Below are positions 63,919 to 64,000 of a stretch of 64,000 nucleotides of DNA, piece by piece. The position numbers and the translations under genes were made by a program. The first letter of the stretch is position 1. Every line of letters begins with the position of its first letter. Under the pieces are notes generated by a model. That model did not search any database. It saw only the letters and a program-made list of their open reading frames with translations, and was not told the DNA's origin. This DNA is from Clostridium punense (GTDB lineage Bacteria > Bacillota > Clostridia > Clostridiales > Clostridiaceae): the NCBI RefSeq assembly GCF_017874425.1, contig NZ_JAGGLL010000006.1, forward strand, positions 91,592-155,591, in the 5' to 3' direction.

Positions 63919-63994
63919 TGGTGGTCGCAACAGGGATCGAACCTGTGACCCTCTGCTTGTAAGGCAGATGCTCTCCCAGCTGAGCTATGCGACC
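63919..63994 (-). tRNA. tRNA-Val (TAC anticodon)
   Basis: 76 nt: acceptor GGTCGCA/TGCGACC, anticodon arm TCTGCCTTACAAGCAGA with anticodon TAC, T loop GGTTCGATCCC, encoded CCA. Confidence 0.97.
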
Positions 63995-64000
63995 TTATGT

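Overview
The window looks like chromosomal DNA of a low-GC, anaerobic, spore-forming Firmicute, most likely a Clostridium (sensu stricto). Pointers are the AT-rich sequence with strong AGGAGG-type ribosome binding sites, a class III fructose-bisphosphatase, a MASE3 histidine kinase, a DUF3867-type protein, a comF locus followed by a raiA-motif RNA and hpf, and FMN, SAM and PyrR RNA regulation. No phage, plasmid or transposase gene was seen. The species cannot be fixed from the sequence alone.

Layout. 0-8 kb: a DUF4230-type protein, a lemA/TPM pair, a CoA-binding protein, class III fbp, an HtrA protease and a DMT transporter. 8-17 kb: an Asn-rich protein, a MASE3 histidine kinase, pepT, a thioredoxin-fold protein, malic enzyme, nth and a soluble chemotaxis receptor. 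17-23 kb: a complete branched-chain amino acid ABC transporter (livJ-livH-livM-livG-livF) and a SHOCT protein. 23-29 kb: kbl and an SDR-type threonine dehydrogenase (threonine to glycine plus acetyl-CoA), then an FAD oxidoreductase-queG-plsC operon. 29-38 kb: two small proteins, an MFS transporter, two tandem alanine/glycine:cation symporters, a PyrR-controlled uracil permease, a membrane-anchored phosphoesterase, tRNA-Trp and an amidase. 38-48 kb: amine oxidase, nitronate monooxygenase, DUF3867-like protein, CBS-ACT protein, double HD-GYP protein, tsaE-tsaB-rimI and ribU behind an FMN riboswitch. 48-64 kb: tex, an M28 peptidase, secA-prfB (with programmed frameshift), hpf, raiA RNA, comFC and a degenerate comFA, recD2, metK behind a SAM-I riboswitch, and tRNA-Tyr, -Thr and -Val.

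The main unexplained structure is two families of small non-coding repeats. Family 1 is 158-193 bp, with terminal inverted repeats, 3-bp TAA/TTA flanks and nested internal hairpins. It has three full-size copies (one lacking part of its interior) and one 68-bp copy reduced to its ends. One copy supplies the last codons and stop of the MFS gene, and one lies between the FMN riboswitch terminator and the ribU ribosome binding site. Family 2 is a roughly 105-bp imperfect palindrome with TATAGG/CCTATA ends, in three copies, two of which bracket the ribU locus. Other points of interest are tandem PyrR-like sites before uraA, a possible ATT start codon, and a ComFA relative that has lost its Walker A motif.
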